NCBI RefSeq assembly: GCF_025136295.1
Contig: NZ_CP062788.1
Location: 372,001 to 436,000 of the forward strand
Reading direction: 5' to 3'
Length of the DNA stretch: 64,000 bases
Source: Aestuariispira ectoiniformans
Lineage (GTDB): Bacteria; Pseudomonadota; Alphaproteobacteria; UBA8366; Aestuariispiraceae
A program made the position numbers and the translations under genes. Within the stretch, counting starts at the first letter, position 1. Every line of letters starts with the position of its first letter. The notes below the pieces were generated by a model, which was given only the letters and a program-made list of their open reading frames with translations, made no database searches and was not told the DNA's origin. Below, piece by piece: positions 49,506 through 58,282 of the stretch.

Positions 49506-52045
49506 CCCTGACAGCCTATACCCCCGAAGAGGCCTTTGCCGCAGGCGAGGCACAGGTCGGCGGCAAGGCCTTTGGTCTGGCGCGGTTGCACCGCTACGGT
49601 CTGCCCGTGCCCGCTATGCTGACGCTGGGCGCCGGGTTCTATCACCATGTCATGCAGGACACAGCCATTGCCGAGGCCTTGGCTGCCGTTATCCGGACAA
49701 AGGGCGAAGGTTCCAACTCATTGGCGCGGCTTCGCGAGGCGCTGCGGGTCCATCTTTTTTCCGACGAAGAAAAGGCGGCCCTGCAGGCGGCTTTGCACAG
49801 TGCCGGTCTGGCGGGTCTGCCGCTGGCGGTGCGGTCCAGCGCCATTGGCGAGGACGGTGCGGAGGCCTCCTTTGCGGGCATCCATGAAAGTGTGCTGCAT
49901 GTGGACGGGCCGGATGCCCTCCATGCCGCCATTCTGGAGGTTTTTGCGAGCCTGTGGACGGAAACGGCGGTGGGTTATCGTCTCGCCAAGGGCTTTGCGC
50001 TGGACGGCGTGCCGATGGCGATTGTGGTCTGCGCCATGACACCCACGCCCAAGGCCTCCGGCGTGGCCTTCACCGCCGATCCGCTCACCGGGCGGCGCGA
50101 CCGCTATGTGATCGAGGCGACGTCGGGCTATGGCGATGCACTGGTGCGCGGCCAGGTTCAGGGGCATCGCCATGAAATCCCTATCGACGAGACCAACCAA
50201 CTGCAGCCCCCGCAGGAGGGCGATAGCCTGCTGACCGCCGGAGACCTGGCAACGGTTTCACAGGCGCTGACGCTCGCCCATGACTGTCTTTGCGATGGGG
50301 ACGAGGCGCTGGACTTCGAATGGGTCTACGACGGTGCGGCAGTGACCTTCGTGCAGGTGCGTCCGGTAACCGCCCTGCCAACGCCCGGCCTGCCAAGCCT
50401 GCCGGGGCAGAACATCATCTGGAGCAACGCCAATTTCAAGGAAGTCCTGCTACCGATCCCGAGCCCCATGGGCTGGGCCATGGCCAAGGGCAGCATTCCG
50501 CTGCTGATCACGACCCTGCCAAAGAAGGCGGGCTATACCATGCCGACCGGCCTGCCGCTGATACGGCGGCTCAAGGGGCGGCCCTATCTCAATATCGCCA
50601 ATCAGCAATGGATCTGGTTCGACGGTTTCGGCGCGCCGCCCGCCAATATCAACCGAAGCCTGGGCGGCCATCAGCCGGAAATCCGCCTGCCGGACGGGCC
50701 AACCCCGCTTCCGGTAAAACTCAAACGGCTGTGGCGAATGATCCGGCTGGGGGCTTTCCTGACCAAAAAGGGCAAGACACTGGCCGCCCGAGCCGATGCC
50801 CTGATCGCGGAGGCCCGCACCTTCCGCAGCCGCGACCTAGGCGAGCTAAGCGATGAGACGCTGAAGGAGCTGACTTTCGAGCAGTATCAGCGCTTTGCCG
50901 GTTTCTTCGACGATTTCTCCGCCTCCTCCGGCATCTGCGGCGGCACGCTGACCATGTTCCAGAACGCGCTGGATAACCTGCCGACTGAGGACGACCGCGC
51001 AATCCTTCAGGGCCTGCTCTCCGGTGGGAAGGTGGACAGCGCCGAACATGGCCGCCGCCTGCGGGAACTGGCGGCGCTGGCGCGGGACTGCAAAACCGCG
51101 CAGGCCATTCTGACGGCGGGTGCGCTACCCGCCCCCCTGGGCGGCAGTGCTTTTGAAGTGGCACTTGCCGCCTATCTGGATGAATTCGGCCATCGCGGGC
51201 TGGGTGAAACCGACATCAGTAAACCACGCTGGATAGAAGAGCCGGGCTATCTCCTGGATCAGATCAGGCTGATGGTTGACCGGGAGGATCGTGACCTGCC
51301 CGGCAACCGGGCCCGGCAGGCCGCCGAAGAGGCATTGGCCCGCCTGCCCCGCCGCCAGGGCAAGCGGCTCGCCGCCGCGGCGGAGAAGGCCCGCAACGGC
51401 ATGGCCCTTCGCGAAAAGGCGAAATCAGCGCTGATTGCCGGGGTGGAACCCGCCCGGCGCATCCTGCTGGAAATCGGCAACCGTCTGCAGTCGCGGGGCG
51501 TGCTGGACAGCCGCGACGATATTTTCTGGCTGACCTTCAACGAGTTGACCGCGTTGCAAGAGGGAGTTTGGTCCGACGCGGCCCCCAACTATCTGATCGC
51601 CGACCGCAAGACCCGCTATGCCGCCTGGGCGGAAGAAACACCACCGGATGTCTTTGAGGAAAGCACAAGCGGCACGGTGATCACCGCACAGCCCGGCCCC
51701 GCAACACGGAAAAACGGGAAGAACGGCCAATGGCAGGGCATGGGGGCCTATCCGGGCCGCTATACCGGCGTCGCGCGCATCCTGACCCGGCCCGAAGACG
51801 GCCATCGCCTACAGCAGGGTGACATCCTGGTCGCCCCCACCACAGACCCGGCCTGGACGCCGATCTTTCTGCAGGCGGGCGCGCTGATCATGGAAACGGG
51901 CGGGGCGGTGTCCCACGGGGTGATCGTCGCACGCGAATACGGCCTGCCCACCGTGGTCAATATTCCCGGCATCGTGACCGCGCTCAAGGACGGGGAGACG
52001 GTGACCATCGACGGGGCGGCAGGCACTATTTCGCGTAGCGCCTGA
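49502..52045 (+). CDS. PEP-synthase/rifampicin phosphotransferase-like enzyme
   Basis: 847-residue three-domain ATP-dependent dikinase. An N-terminal PPDK/PEP-synthase ATP-binding domain (residues ~10-310; GGKAFGLARLHRYGLPVPAM, LAVRSSAIGEDGAEASFAGIHESVL) is followed by a helical middle region and a C-terminal swivelling domain with the phosphocarrier histidine H805 in GGAVSHGVIVAREYGLP. The size and domain order match rifampicin phosphotransferase (Listeria Rph, His825 of 867), where the middle domain binds rifampicin. True PEP synthase differs in lacking this middle helical domain. Rifamycin inactivation is plausible but not proven; related dikinases act on other alcohols. It is translationally coupled to its TetR regulator by a 4-bp overlap. 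Confidence 0.8.
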   Translation: MTLTAYTPEEAFAAGEAQVGGKAFGLARLHRYGLPVPAMLTLGAGFYHHVMQDTAIAEALAAVIRTKGEGSNSLARLREALRVHLFSDEEKAALQAALHSAGLAGLPLAVRSSAIGEDGAEASFAGIHESVLHVDGPDALHAAILEVFASLWTETAVGYRLAKGFALDGVPMAIVVCAMTPTPKASGVAFTADPLTGRRDRYVIEATSGYGDALVRGQVQGHRHEIPIDETNQLQPPQEGDSLLTAGDLATVSQALTLAHDCLCDGDEALDFEWVYDGAAVTFVQVRPVTALPTPGLPSLPGQNIIWSNANFKEVLLPIPSPMGWAMAKGSIPLLITTLPKKAGYTMPTGLPLIRRLKGRPYLNIANQQWIWFDGFGAPPANINRSLGGHQPEIRLPDGPTPLPVKLKRLWRMIRLGAFLTKKGKTLAARADALIAEARTFRSRDLGELSDETLKELTFEQYQRFAGFFDDFSASSGICGGTLTMFQNALDNLPTEDDRAILQGLLSGGKVDSAEHGRRLRELAALARDCKTAQAILTAGALPAPLGGSAFEVALAAYLDEFGHRGLGETDISKPRWIEEPGYLLDQIRLMVDREDRDLPGNRARQAAEEALARLPRRQGKRLAAAAEKARNGMALREKAKSALIAGVEPARRILLEIGNRLQSRGVLDSRDDIFWLTFNELTALQEGVWSDAAPNYLIADRKTRYAAWAEETPPDVFEESTSGTVITAQPGPATRKNGKNGQWQGMGAYPGRYTGVARILTRPEDGHRLQQGDILVAPTTDPAWTPIFLQAGALIMETGGAVSHGVIVAREYGLPTVVNIPGIVTALKDGETVTIDGAAGTISRSA

Positions 52046-52126
52046 TCATTTTTCATCTAATGGTTGTATATAGAATGGGAGCGTGATAGACTTTTTTGTA
52101 TCGGCTCCCTACCGACGAGTGAAACG

Positions 52127-52327
52127 ATGTCTGTGAGTGCTTTATCTTCCTATACGTCTGCCGCCTATGGACCTTCCGGCGTGTCGACGCATGATATCGC
52201 CCTGACAGCCGCCCAAAGCCAGATGCTGCAGCAACTGCAGCAGGTGGAGGAGTTGTTGGCACAGACAACAGTAAATTTGGCCACCAACCGCAATGGTGCG
52301 GGACAAATGGTCAACCTCCTGACCTGA
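52127..52327 (+). CDS. Small hypothetical protein (66 aa)
   Basis: 66-residue protein: MSVSALSSYTSAAYGPSGVSTHD is Ser/Ala-rich, then IALTAAQSQMLQQLQQVEELLAQTTVNLATN is an amphipathic helix. The start at 52127 is preceded by GAGTGAAA. The short disordered-plus-helix layout resembles small motility-associated proteins such as YjfB, but the similarity is weak. It is isolated between rph-like and the convergent DUF971 gene. Confidence 0.5.
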   Translation: MSVSALSSYTSAAYGPSGVSTHDIALTAAQSQMLQQLQQVEELLAQTTVNLATNRNGAGQMVNLLT

Positions 52328-52387
52328 ATAGCATGGCCGGTCTCCCACCGGTTCCCCAGTTCAGGCCCATTTTGAGACTTGTGTGCT

Positions 52388-52765
52388 TCAGGGATCGCGG
52401 CTTAGGCCGCGGTCTTTGAGCGCGTCCAGATAGGCCTGCCAGCGCTTTTCATAATCCCGGCCCAGTTCGTAGAGATAACGCCAGCTATAGAGGCCGGTGT
52501 CGTGCAGGTCGTCGAATTTGATACGGACCGCGTAATTACCCACCGCCTCCAGTTCCATGATCCCCACATGGCGGCGTCCGCCAACGGTGATTTTCTGGTC
52601 CGGGCTGTGGCCCTGCACCTCGGCGCTGGGGCTTTCCACGCGCAAATATTCCGCCGGCAGGGCAAAGCTGCTGCCGTCGTCGAAATCCACCTCAAGGATC
52701 TTTTCTTCCTTTTTCAGGCGGATTTCCGTCGGCCAGGCCTTGGTCGAATATTTGTCTTCGGCCAT
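52388..52765 (-). CDS. DUF971 (gamma-butyrobetaine hydroxylase N-like) protein
   Basis: 125-residue protein of the DUF971 family (GBBH-like N-terminal fold): WPTEIRLKKEEKILEVDFDDGSSFALPAEYLRVESPSAEVQGH and HVGIMELEAVGNYAVRIKFDDLHDTGLYSWRYLYELG. It commonly occurs with iron-sulfur or assembly proteins; its function is not settled. It begins 4 bp after the Trm112-family gene and is the last gene of the trx-lon-Trm112-DUF971 group. Confidence 0.85.
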   Translation of the reverse strand: MAEDKYSTKAWPTEIRLKKEEKILEVDFDDGSSFALPAEYLRVESPSAEVQGHSPDQKITVGGRRHVGIMELEAVGNYAVRIKFDDLHDTGLYSWRYLYELGRDYEKRWQAYLDALKDRGLSRDP

Positions 52766-52768
52766 GGC

Positions 52769-52975
52769 TTACAGCGGGGATTTCTTTTTGAGATCGTCCA
52801 GCGGAATTGCCTCATCCGACAGCATGATCGGAATGCCGTCGCGGATCGGGTAAGCCAGGCCGGACTGGTCGGAAATCAGCATCTGACGCTCGCGGTCATA
52901 GCGAAGCGGGTTGCGGGTGCCGGGCTCCACCAGGATTTCCAGCAGTTTCGGGTCGATGGGCGAGTGTTCTGTCAT
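52769..52975 (-). CDS. Trm112-family protein
   Basis: 68-residue protein of the Trm112/YcaR family: [49 protein letters not shown]. Eukaryotic Trm112 activates tRNA and protein methyltransferases; bacterial relatives act as partners of unknown enzymes. The zinc-binding cysteines of Trm112 are absent here. Located between the LON-domain and DUF971 genes. Confidence 0.88.
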   Translation of the reverse strand: MTEHSPIDPKLLEILVEPGTRNPLRYDRERQMLISDQSGLAYPIRDGIPIMLSDEAIPLDDLKKKSPL

Positions 52976-53031
52976 AACGCCTTTTTACTCTTCAATTTTT
53001 GTGAGGTCCAGCACAGGAAACATCCTGCGAC

Positions 53032-53685
53032 CTATTGCGGCATATGCCCGTTGAGGCCGATATCGGCAACCGCCATATCAATCAGCGCGCCCAGGACTTT
53101 TGCCCGTTCTTCCAGCGAGTTCGCCTCCAAAAGCGCCTGTTTTTCCGCGATCGGGAAAGGGCAGATCATGGAAAGAGCCGTGACCAGATGTTCGTCCGGC
53201 GCATCGCGCAGCGCATCCCAATCCAGCTTGAGCCCGTAATGTTTCAGGAAGTCGGGCAGATGGGCGAGGATCGTGCCCCGGTCGATGCTGCCTTCCGAGG
53301 GCACCAGATCGTCGCGATAGGCGCGCCAGTCCGCCTGCGCCATCCGGAAACCGCCTGCGGTAATCATTTCGGACTCGATATTAAAACGGGAAACGCCCTT
53401 CAGGGTGATGAGATAGCGCCCGTCCATCTCTTCCTCGAACTGCACGATGCGCCCCGCGCAGGCGACCTCATAGACCGGCGGATTGCCGTCCAGGCCGTCA
53501 TTAGTGCGGGGCTGGACCATGGCGATCATACGGCCATGGGCCATCGCCTCCTCCACCATGGCGATATAGCGCGGCTCAAAGATATTGAGCGGCAGAAGGC
53601 CGCGCGGCAAAAGCAGGACACTGGGCAGGGGAAAGAGCGGTATACTTTTCGGCAACTGATCGAACGCCGGATCAAATGCACTCAT
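53032..53685 (-). CDS. LON substrate-binding domain protein
   Basis: 217-residue protein consisting of a LON N-terminal (substrate-binding) domain only, without the AAA+ ATPase or protease: IPLFPLPSVLLLPRGLLPLNIFEPRYIAMVEEAMAHGRMIAMVQPR and the following CAGRIVQFEEEMDGRYLITLKGVSRFNI are typical. It may deliver substrates to a protease or act in protein quality control. Conserved in this position in many alphaproteobacteria, downstream of the thioredoxin-TPR protein. Confidence 0.88.
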   Translation of the reverse strand: MSAFDPAFDQLPKSIPLFPLPSVLLLPRGLLPLNIFEPRYIAMVEEAMAHGRMIAMVQPRTNDGLDGNPPVYEVACAGRIVQFEEEMDGRYLITLKGVSRFNIESEMITAGGFRMAQADWRAYRDDLVPSEGSIDRGTILAHLPDFLKHYGLKLDWDALRDAPDEHLVTALSMICPFPIAEKQALLEANSLEERAKVLGALIDMAVADIGLNGHMPQ

Positions 53686-53744
53686 ACCGTTCTTCTCCCT
53701 CTCCCGTTGAGATCGTTACTTTGCCGCCTATCCTACCCCAGCTT

Positions 53745-54656
53745 TTAGGAAAACAGAATGGAGGAAAGGCGGCGGCGGCCCTTGAGGGTTACCGGATCGG
53801 TCGGCCCCAGGGCCTCGAAGAATTTCAGAAGCTGCATCCGGGCAGCGTCTTCATTCCATTCCCGGTCCTTGGCGATCACATGGAACAGATGATCCATGGC
53901 CTCTTCCGCCTGTGCGCCTGCAAAGAGCGCCACAGCCAGGTCGATCCGCGCCTGGAAATCATCGGGATCGGCCGCGATCGCCGCCTGCAGCGCCGGCAGC
54001 TTGCCCTGGGCTTCGGCAGCCTCACCGGCCAGTTCCATGGAGGCACGGACGGCAACAACCCGCTGATCCTTCTGCACCTCGTCGGACAGTTGGTCCAGAA
54101 GCTGGGTCGCCGCATCCGGCTGCCCTTCGTTGATATAAAGCTGCGCCAGACCGACAGCGGCTTCCACACAGGTCTGATCATGGTTCAGGATCTGGGTATA
54201 AATTGAGGCCGCAGCCTGCAGATCACCAGCCTCTTCAGCCTGCTGCGCCTGTTCCAGGGCCTGTTCGATCGGATCGGGGCCCGCCTCGCCGCCGGACATG
54301 GTGATCAGCTTTTCAGCAAAGCTTTTGATCTGGCTTTCCGGCACCGCGCCCATGAAACCGTCGACAGGGCGGCCACCGACGAAACCGAAAACGGCCGGGA
54401 TCGACTGCACGCGCAACTGCTGGGCGATCATCGGGTTTTCATCGATGTTGATCTTGACCATACGGATCGCGCCGTTTGCCGCCTTGACCACCTTTTCGAG
54501 CATCGGGCTCAACTGTTTGCACGGGCCGCACCAGGGCGCCGAGAAATAGGCGATTACCGGCGTGGACTGGCTGGCTTCCATCACGTCCTTGCCGAATTCG
54601 GCATCGGTGGTGTCCATAATAAGATTGGCGGTATTTGCGCCGATCATCGTATCCAT
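53745..54656 (-). CDS. cnoX: Thioredoxin-TPR chaperedoxin (CnoX-like)
   Basis: 303-residue protein with an N-terminal thioredoxin fold (residues ~15-120; active site W42-C43-G-P-C46, cis-proline segment QSIPAVFGF) followed by tetratricopeptide-like helices (residues ~140-295). The layout is that of CnoX/YbbN, which holds oxidised proteins for refolding by GroEL or DnaK. Unlike E. coli CnoX, which has lost one active-site cysteine, the WCGPC motif is intact here, as in alphaproteobacterial relatives. It is the first gene of the trx-lon-Trm112-DUF971 group. Confidence 0.85.
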   Translation of the reverse strand: MDTMIGANTANLIMDTTDAEFGKDVMEASQSTPVIAYFSAPWCGPCKQLSPMLEKVVKAANGAIRMVKINIDENPMIAQQLRVQSIPAVFGFVGGRPVDGFMGAVPESQIKSFAEKLITMSGGEAGPDPIEQALEQAQQAEEAGDLQAAASIYTQILNHDQTCVEAAVGLAQLYINEGQPDAATQLLDQLSDEVQKDQRVVAVRASMELAGEAAEAQGKLPALQAAIAADPDDFQARIDLAVALFAGAQAEEAMDHLFHVIAKDREWNEDAARMQLLKFFEALGPTDPVTLKGRRRLSSILFS

Positions 54657-54720
54657 TGTCTGTCTCGCTTTCGCGTTAAACTCGGGTCAGGCCAAAGACG
54701 TTGATATCGCGGCCCGACTA

Positions 54721-55245
54721 TTATTCCGCTGCCTCATCGGCAGGTTGATCGAAATCCAGAACCACAGGGTCATACCCTTCTGCCGACAGGAAAGATAGCA
54801 AATCCTGCGGTGTCACGGCAGTGGTCCGGTCATTGCGCAGGGGATGGGCGTTGACCAGTTCTTCTTCCAGAATGGCCTTGTCCAGCACCACGGTCACCCG
54901 GCGTTCCACGTCGTTGATCACAGCAAGCGGGGTGACAGAGCCCGGCTCCACCCCCAGAACCTCCATCAGCAGTTCCGGCTTGCCGAAGGAATAATTGCCG
55001 CTGGACCCTACGCGTTTACGCAGGTCCTTCAGGTCCACGTCGCGATCCTCCTCGACTGTCGCCAGGACCAGGTTCTTCTTCTTGTCGCGCAGGAACAGGT
55101 TCTTGATATGCGCGCCCGGCATCTCGCCGCGCCCTGTCTGGCTTTCACCTACGGTATAAACCCGCTCATGCTCATAGGTTCGATGGGCAATGCCCAGCTC
55201 GTCCAGGCGGGCGAAAAGGTCGGTATCGGTTTTCGGGCTGTTCAT
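54721..55245 (-). CDS. Prolyl-tRNA editing protein (ProXp-ala/PrdX)
   Basis: 174-residue stand-alone editing domain of the YbaK/PrdX family, hydrolysing Ala-tRNA(Pro) formed by mistake. IAHRTYEHERVYTVGESQTGRGEMPGAHIKNLFLRDKKKNLVL and VGSSGNYSFGKPELLMEVLGVEPGSVTPLAVIND match the conserved catalytic region. It is divergent from the tRNA-Gly gene and separated from the thioredoxin gene by 64 bp. Confidence 0.9.
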   Translation of the reverse strand: MNSPKTDTDLFARLDELGIAHRTYEHERVYTVGESQTGRGEMPGAHIKNLFLRDKKKNLVLATVEEDRDVDLKDLRKRVGSSGNYSFGKPELLMEVLGVEPGSVTPLAVINDVERRVTVVLDKAILEEELVNAHPLRNDRTTAVTPQDLLSFLSAEGYDPVVLDFDQPADEAAE

Positions 55246-55454
55246 GGTTTGGTCGGTCCCATCCTGCCATCTTAAACAGTGTATTTCCTGGGCAATAAAT
55301 AGCGTCGCATCCGCCCAAATTCAACGAATCCCTGGCTTTTTTAGAACAGGGCAAAAAATTTCAGATTTTTTGCACAAATCCGCTTGCCAAACCCAATTCT
55401 ATGCGTATTATCCGCGCCGCACCGCACGGAAGACCACATGGTCGGACGCGCAGC

Positions 55455-55529
55455 GCGGGCGTAGCTCAGGGGTAGAGCGCAACCTTGCCAAGGTTGATGT
55501 CGTGAGTTCGAATCTCATCGCCCGCTCCA
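55455..55529 (+). tRNA. tRNA-Gly (GCC)
   Basis: A complete cloverleaf is visible: acceptor GCGGGCG with CGCCCGC, D arm GCTC-AGGGGTA-GAGC, anticodon stem CAACC/GGTTG with loop TTGCCAA (anticodon GCC), short variable region, T arm GTGAG-TTCGAAT-CTCAT, and an encoded CCA at the 3' end. A strong terminator follows at once. Confidence 0.97.
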
Positions 55530-55531
55530 TC

Positions 55532-55567
55532 AAAAGCCCGACGGACCGCCGTCGGGCTTTTGCTTTT
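55532..55567 (+). terminator. Rho-independent terminator after tRNA-Gly
   Basis: The 13-bp stem AAAAGCCCGACGG/CCGTCGGGCTTTT (55532-55544 with 55549-55561) is followed by GCTTTTT. Confidence 0.9.
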
Positions 55568-55742
55568 TCTGTCGGATTTCCTGCCACTTTCCCCGGTATA
55601 ATCTGCCCAGCCTGATAGCTCCGGCCATTCCGTTCTCCCGAAAAACCCCTCCAATCCTTTGATATCTACCGATATCAGGCCACTTGGCACGGCTGATGCG
55701 TAGCTTTCCTTGAGAGAGCACGCATTGAAGAGGAGACGAGAG

Positions 55743-55943
55743 ATGCAAACTCAATTCAGCAATACCGAGGCTTTCCATGCCTTCCTGATCGCCAATGGTG
55801 TTGCCAATGATCAGGAAAGAGAACGCAGCGACCGTTGGGACCAGTTAGTCAAACAGGCCAACGACCTGACCGACGACCTGAGCCTGGACGAAGACCTGGA
55901 GGGGATCAGCCTGGAAGACTGGGAACGCTGGTACGACCACTAA
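55743..55943 (+). CDS. Small acidic hypothetical protein (66 aa)
   Basis: 66-residue soluble acidic protein: FSNTEAFHAFLIANGVANDQERERSDRWDQLVKQANDLTDDLSLDEDLEGISLEDWERWYDH. It ends with several Asp/Glu and Trp residues. GAGGAGA lies 9-14 bases before the ATG at 55743. Family not recognised. It is isolated between the tRNA and the outer-membrane protein gene. Confidence 0.6.
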   Translation: MQTQFSNTEAFHAFLIANGVANDQERERSDRWDQLVKQANDLTDDLSLDEDLEGISLEDWERWYDH

Positions 55944-56259
55944 CCCCCGATTTTCCCGTCCCGCTTCACAAACCGCACGATCCTCATGCGAGGATAGCGC
56001 GATGGGGTAAAATGATAAATCGTGCGAAATTGATAAAGAAAAGCAGTGGCTTGAACGAATAGCCCTCGCTAAGCTCCATCCCAAGCCGACGGTCTCAAAC
56101 GGCCACAGCGCGGCACGGGGGATATGAAATCCTGACGACAAATGCGCATGCACATGCTGCCGTTGACCCGGCAGGTTTTTGGTACGCCCTAAATTTGTCA
56201 CCCGAAACCGCGCGGACGATAAGACCCGTTGGCTCAACACTGTTCTGGGGTGCGGTTTT
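55944..56259. other. Intergenic region before the autotransporter-like gene
   Basis: About 315 bp without a credible gene, mildly AT-richer near 56015-56050. It probably holds the promoter of the gene at 56260, which I cannot define. Confidence 0.4.
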
Positions 56260-57885
56260 ATGGGTTGGAACGCGAAGTCATATCTTGTTGGGGTTTTACT
56301 GGGCACAACTGTCCTGTCGTCCATTCCGGCACAGGCGGAATCCAAATGGGGGCCGCATATCGACCTGGAGGGCAAGCTGGGCACGGACCGGAACATTGGT
56401 GAGGCCGATCTGTTCATGCCGCTCTGGCAGGATGACGACACGCTGTTGTTCGGGAACTTCCGCGGACGCCTCGACGATAATGACAGCCATGAAGGCAACT
56501 ATGGCATCGGCCTGCGCCAGATGCTCGACAACGGCTGGAACCTGGGCGGCTACACCTATTTCGACCACCGCAAAAGCCCCTATGGCAATTCCTTCAACCA
56601 GATCACCGTCGGGGCGGAGGCACTGTCCTTCGACTGGGACCTGCGCGCCAATGCCTATCTGCCCGTCGGCCAGAAGGCCCATGCGGAAGACAGCCTGGAC
56701 GAGGTCAGTTTTTCCGGCGGCGGCATCATGTATCGCGCGGGCGAGGAACGCGCCCTTCGCGGTTTTGATGCGGAAATCGGCTGGCGCGTGCCCGTCTTCG
56801 GCGAAGACGCCGGACAACAGCTTCGCCTCTATGCAGGCGGCTATCGCTTTACCGAGGATGAGGCGGACACCGTGCAGGGTCCTCGCGGGCGTCTCGACCT
56901 GACCTTCGACGCGGTGCCTTTCCTCTGGGAGGGGTCTCGCCTGACCCTGGGCGCGGAGGTGCAGCACGACAGCCCGCGCGGCACGCAAAGCTTTGCCCAA
57001 TTCCGCTTGCGTATCCCGTTACAGATATTCAGTTCTGCCCCGAAGACCCGCCTGACGGCAATGGAGAAACGGATGGCCGACCCGGTCATCCGCGACGTTG
57101 ATATTGTCAGTCAGGCGGTCACCACCGGGGCCGCAGAGGAAATCACCAAGACCGCCGACGGCCAGACCCTGGCCGTTGTCGACAGCGCTGCGACCACAGG
57201 CAATGACCTGGCCGCCGCCGTCGCCGCTGCCGGGGCCAATTCCACAGTCATTCTCAATGGCGCATTTAGCAATGTGACGACCCGCGTCGACCTGCAGCAG
57301 GGTCAGACCCTGATGGGGGCCGGCAGCGTCGACGTCAAGACACCGTCGGGCAAAACCGTCACGATTGCCACCCCCGGCGGGTCGCTGTCCGGCACGGGCA
57401 CCGTGACCACCTCCGGCGGCAACTATTCACAGTTGATCGGCATGGCCGACAACAGCAGCCTGATCGGGGTCACCGCCCATTCCGTGGCAAGCGGTACAAC
57501 CGCCGCCCTGACCGTGACCATAGACAATGCCACCGGCGTCACCATTCAAAACAACACGCTCAGCTCCAACGCGGACAGTAACACGAGCACCCCGGTTCAT
57601 ATCATAAACGGTTCCTCCAATATCACCGTAACCGGCAATACTCTTTCGGCAAATGGCACGACCGGGCACGAAGTCATCGCCGGGATGGCATCCCTTGGAA
57701 CCAATACACTCGTATTTTCGAACAACAGCATAACCGCATCCGGCACAGGCAATCACCGGAGCCAGTTGCTGCAAAATACAACAGGACTTTCGGGTAGCGG
57801 CAATGTGACCGACGGCAGCAACTGCCGGGACTTCGGCGGCAACACCGGCTCCATCAGCTTTACCAATGGCACAACCTGCCCGTAG
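56260..57885 (+). CDS. Inverse autotransporter-like outer-membrane protein with beta-helix
   Basis: 541-residue surface protein. A signal peptide (MGWNAKSYLVGVLLGTTVLSSIPAQA) precedes an intimin/invasin-type beta-barrel (residues ~27-270: LEGKLGTDRNIGEADLFMPLWQ, FGNFRGRLDDNDSHEGNYGIGLRQML, GGYTYFDHRKSPYGNSFNQITVGAEAL, DVEVQHDSPRGTQSFAQFRLRIPL). After it follows a passenger with parallel beta-helix repeats (residues ~310-541: VILNGAFSNVTTRVDLQQGQTLMGAGSV, GVTIQNNTLSSN, NITVTGNTLSANG). The domain order, barrel first, fits inverse autotransporters. The start at 56260 is chosen because the signal peptide begins there; an in-frame ATG at 56179 lies upstream. Adhesion is the expected role; passenger is of NosD/pectate-lyase type rather than Ig-like. 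Confidence 0.8.
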   Translation: MGWNAKSYLVGVLLGTTVLSSIPAQAESKWGPHIDLEGKLGTDRNIGEADLFMPLWQDDDTLLFGNFRGRLDDNDSHEGNYGIGLRQMLDNGWNLGGYTYFDHRKSPYGNSFNQITVGAEALSFDWDLRANAYLPVGQKAHAEDSLDEVSFSGGGIMYRAGEERALRGFDAEIGWRVPVFGEDAGQQLRLYAGGYRFTEDEADTVQGPRGRLDLTFDAVPFLWEGSRLTLGAEVQHDSPRGTQSFAQFRLRIPLQIFSSAPKTRLTAMEKRMADPVIRDVDIVSQAVTTGAAEEITKTADGQTLAVVDSAATTGNDLAAAVAAAGANSTVILNGAFSNVTTRVDLQQGQTLMGAGSVDVKTPSGKTVTIATPGGSLSGTGTVTTSGGNYSQLIGMADNSSLIGVTAHSVASGTTAALTVTIDNATGVTIQNNTLSSNADSNTSTPVHIINGSSNITVTGNTLSANGTTGHEVIAGMASLGTNTLVFSNNSITASGTGNHRSQLLQNTTGLSGSGNVTDGSNCRDFGGNTGSISFTNGTTCP

Positions 57886-57901
57886 CCGTGTGAGAAATCG
57901 T

Positions 57902-58282
57902 CTAGCTGTTTTCCCGGATAAAGCCTTCCAGATCAGTAAAGTGATCGGGTAGCTCAAACTCTGCGGCGTCAACAAAATCGACTTTGCCGTCACCAACCAG
58001 CGTTACGAGAACGCGCGCCACAGCCGACCCCAACGCCTGCCACTGCTTTTTCGCACGGATCAGATCACTTGGCCGCCCGTAGAGAAACATGGTGGAGATC
58101 GGACCGAAACAGACATAGACGTAACCGGCCCGGCACAGGCGGACCCATTCGGTCATATCGCCCTCACCGAAAGGCGCAGTCTTTTCCTCACCGGCAACAA
58201 CAGGGCGCTGTTGCTGGAGCGTATTATCAGGTGCAATCCACGCCCGGTAAGAGGCGTTCTGGACCAAAAACCTATGTGACAT
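57902..58282 (-). CDS. Hypothetical protein (126 aa)
   Basis: 126-residue cytoplasmic-looking protein converging with the autotransporter-like gene. Features are two tryptophans, a segment GYVYVCFGPISTMFLYGRPSDLIRAKKQWQALGSAVARVL and an end FVDAAEFELPDHFTDLEGFIRENS. I recognise no domain. A short peptide sequence ending in the same EGFIR occurs on the same strand further right (58408-58596), which may be a relic of a duplicate. Confidence 0.55.
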   Translation of the reverse strand: MSHRFLVQNASYRAWIAPDNTLQQQRPVVAGEEKTAPFGEGDMTEWVRLCRAGYVYVCFGPISTMFLYGRPSDLIRAKKQWQALGSAVARVLVTLVGDGKVDFVDAAEFELPDHFTDLEGFIRENS

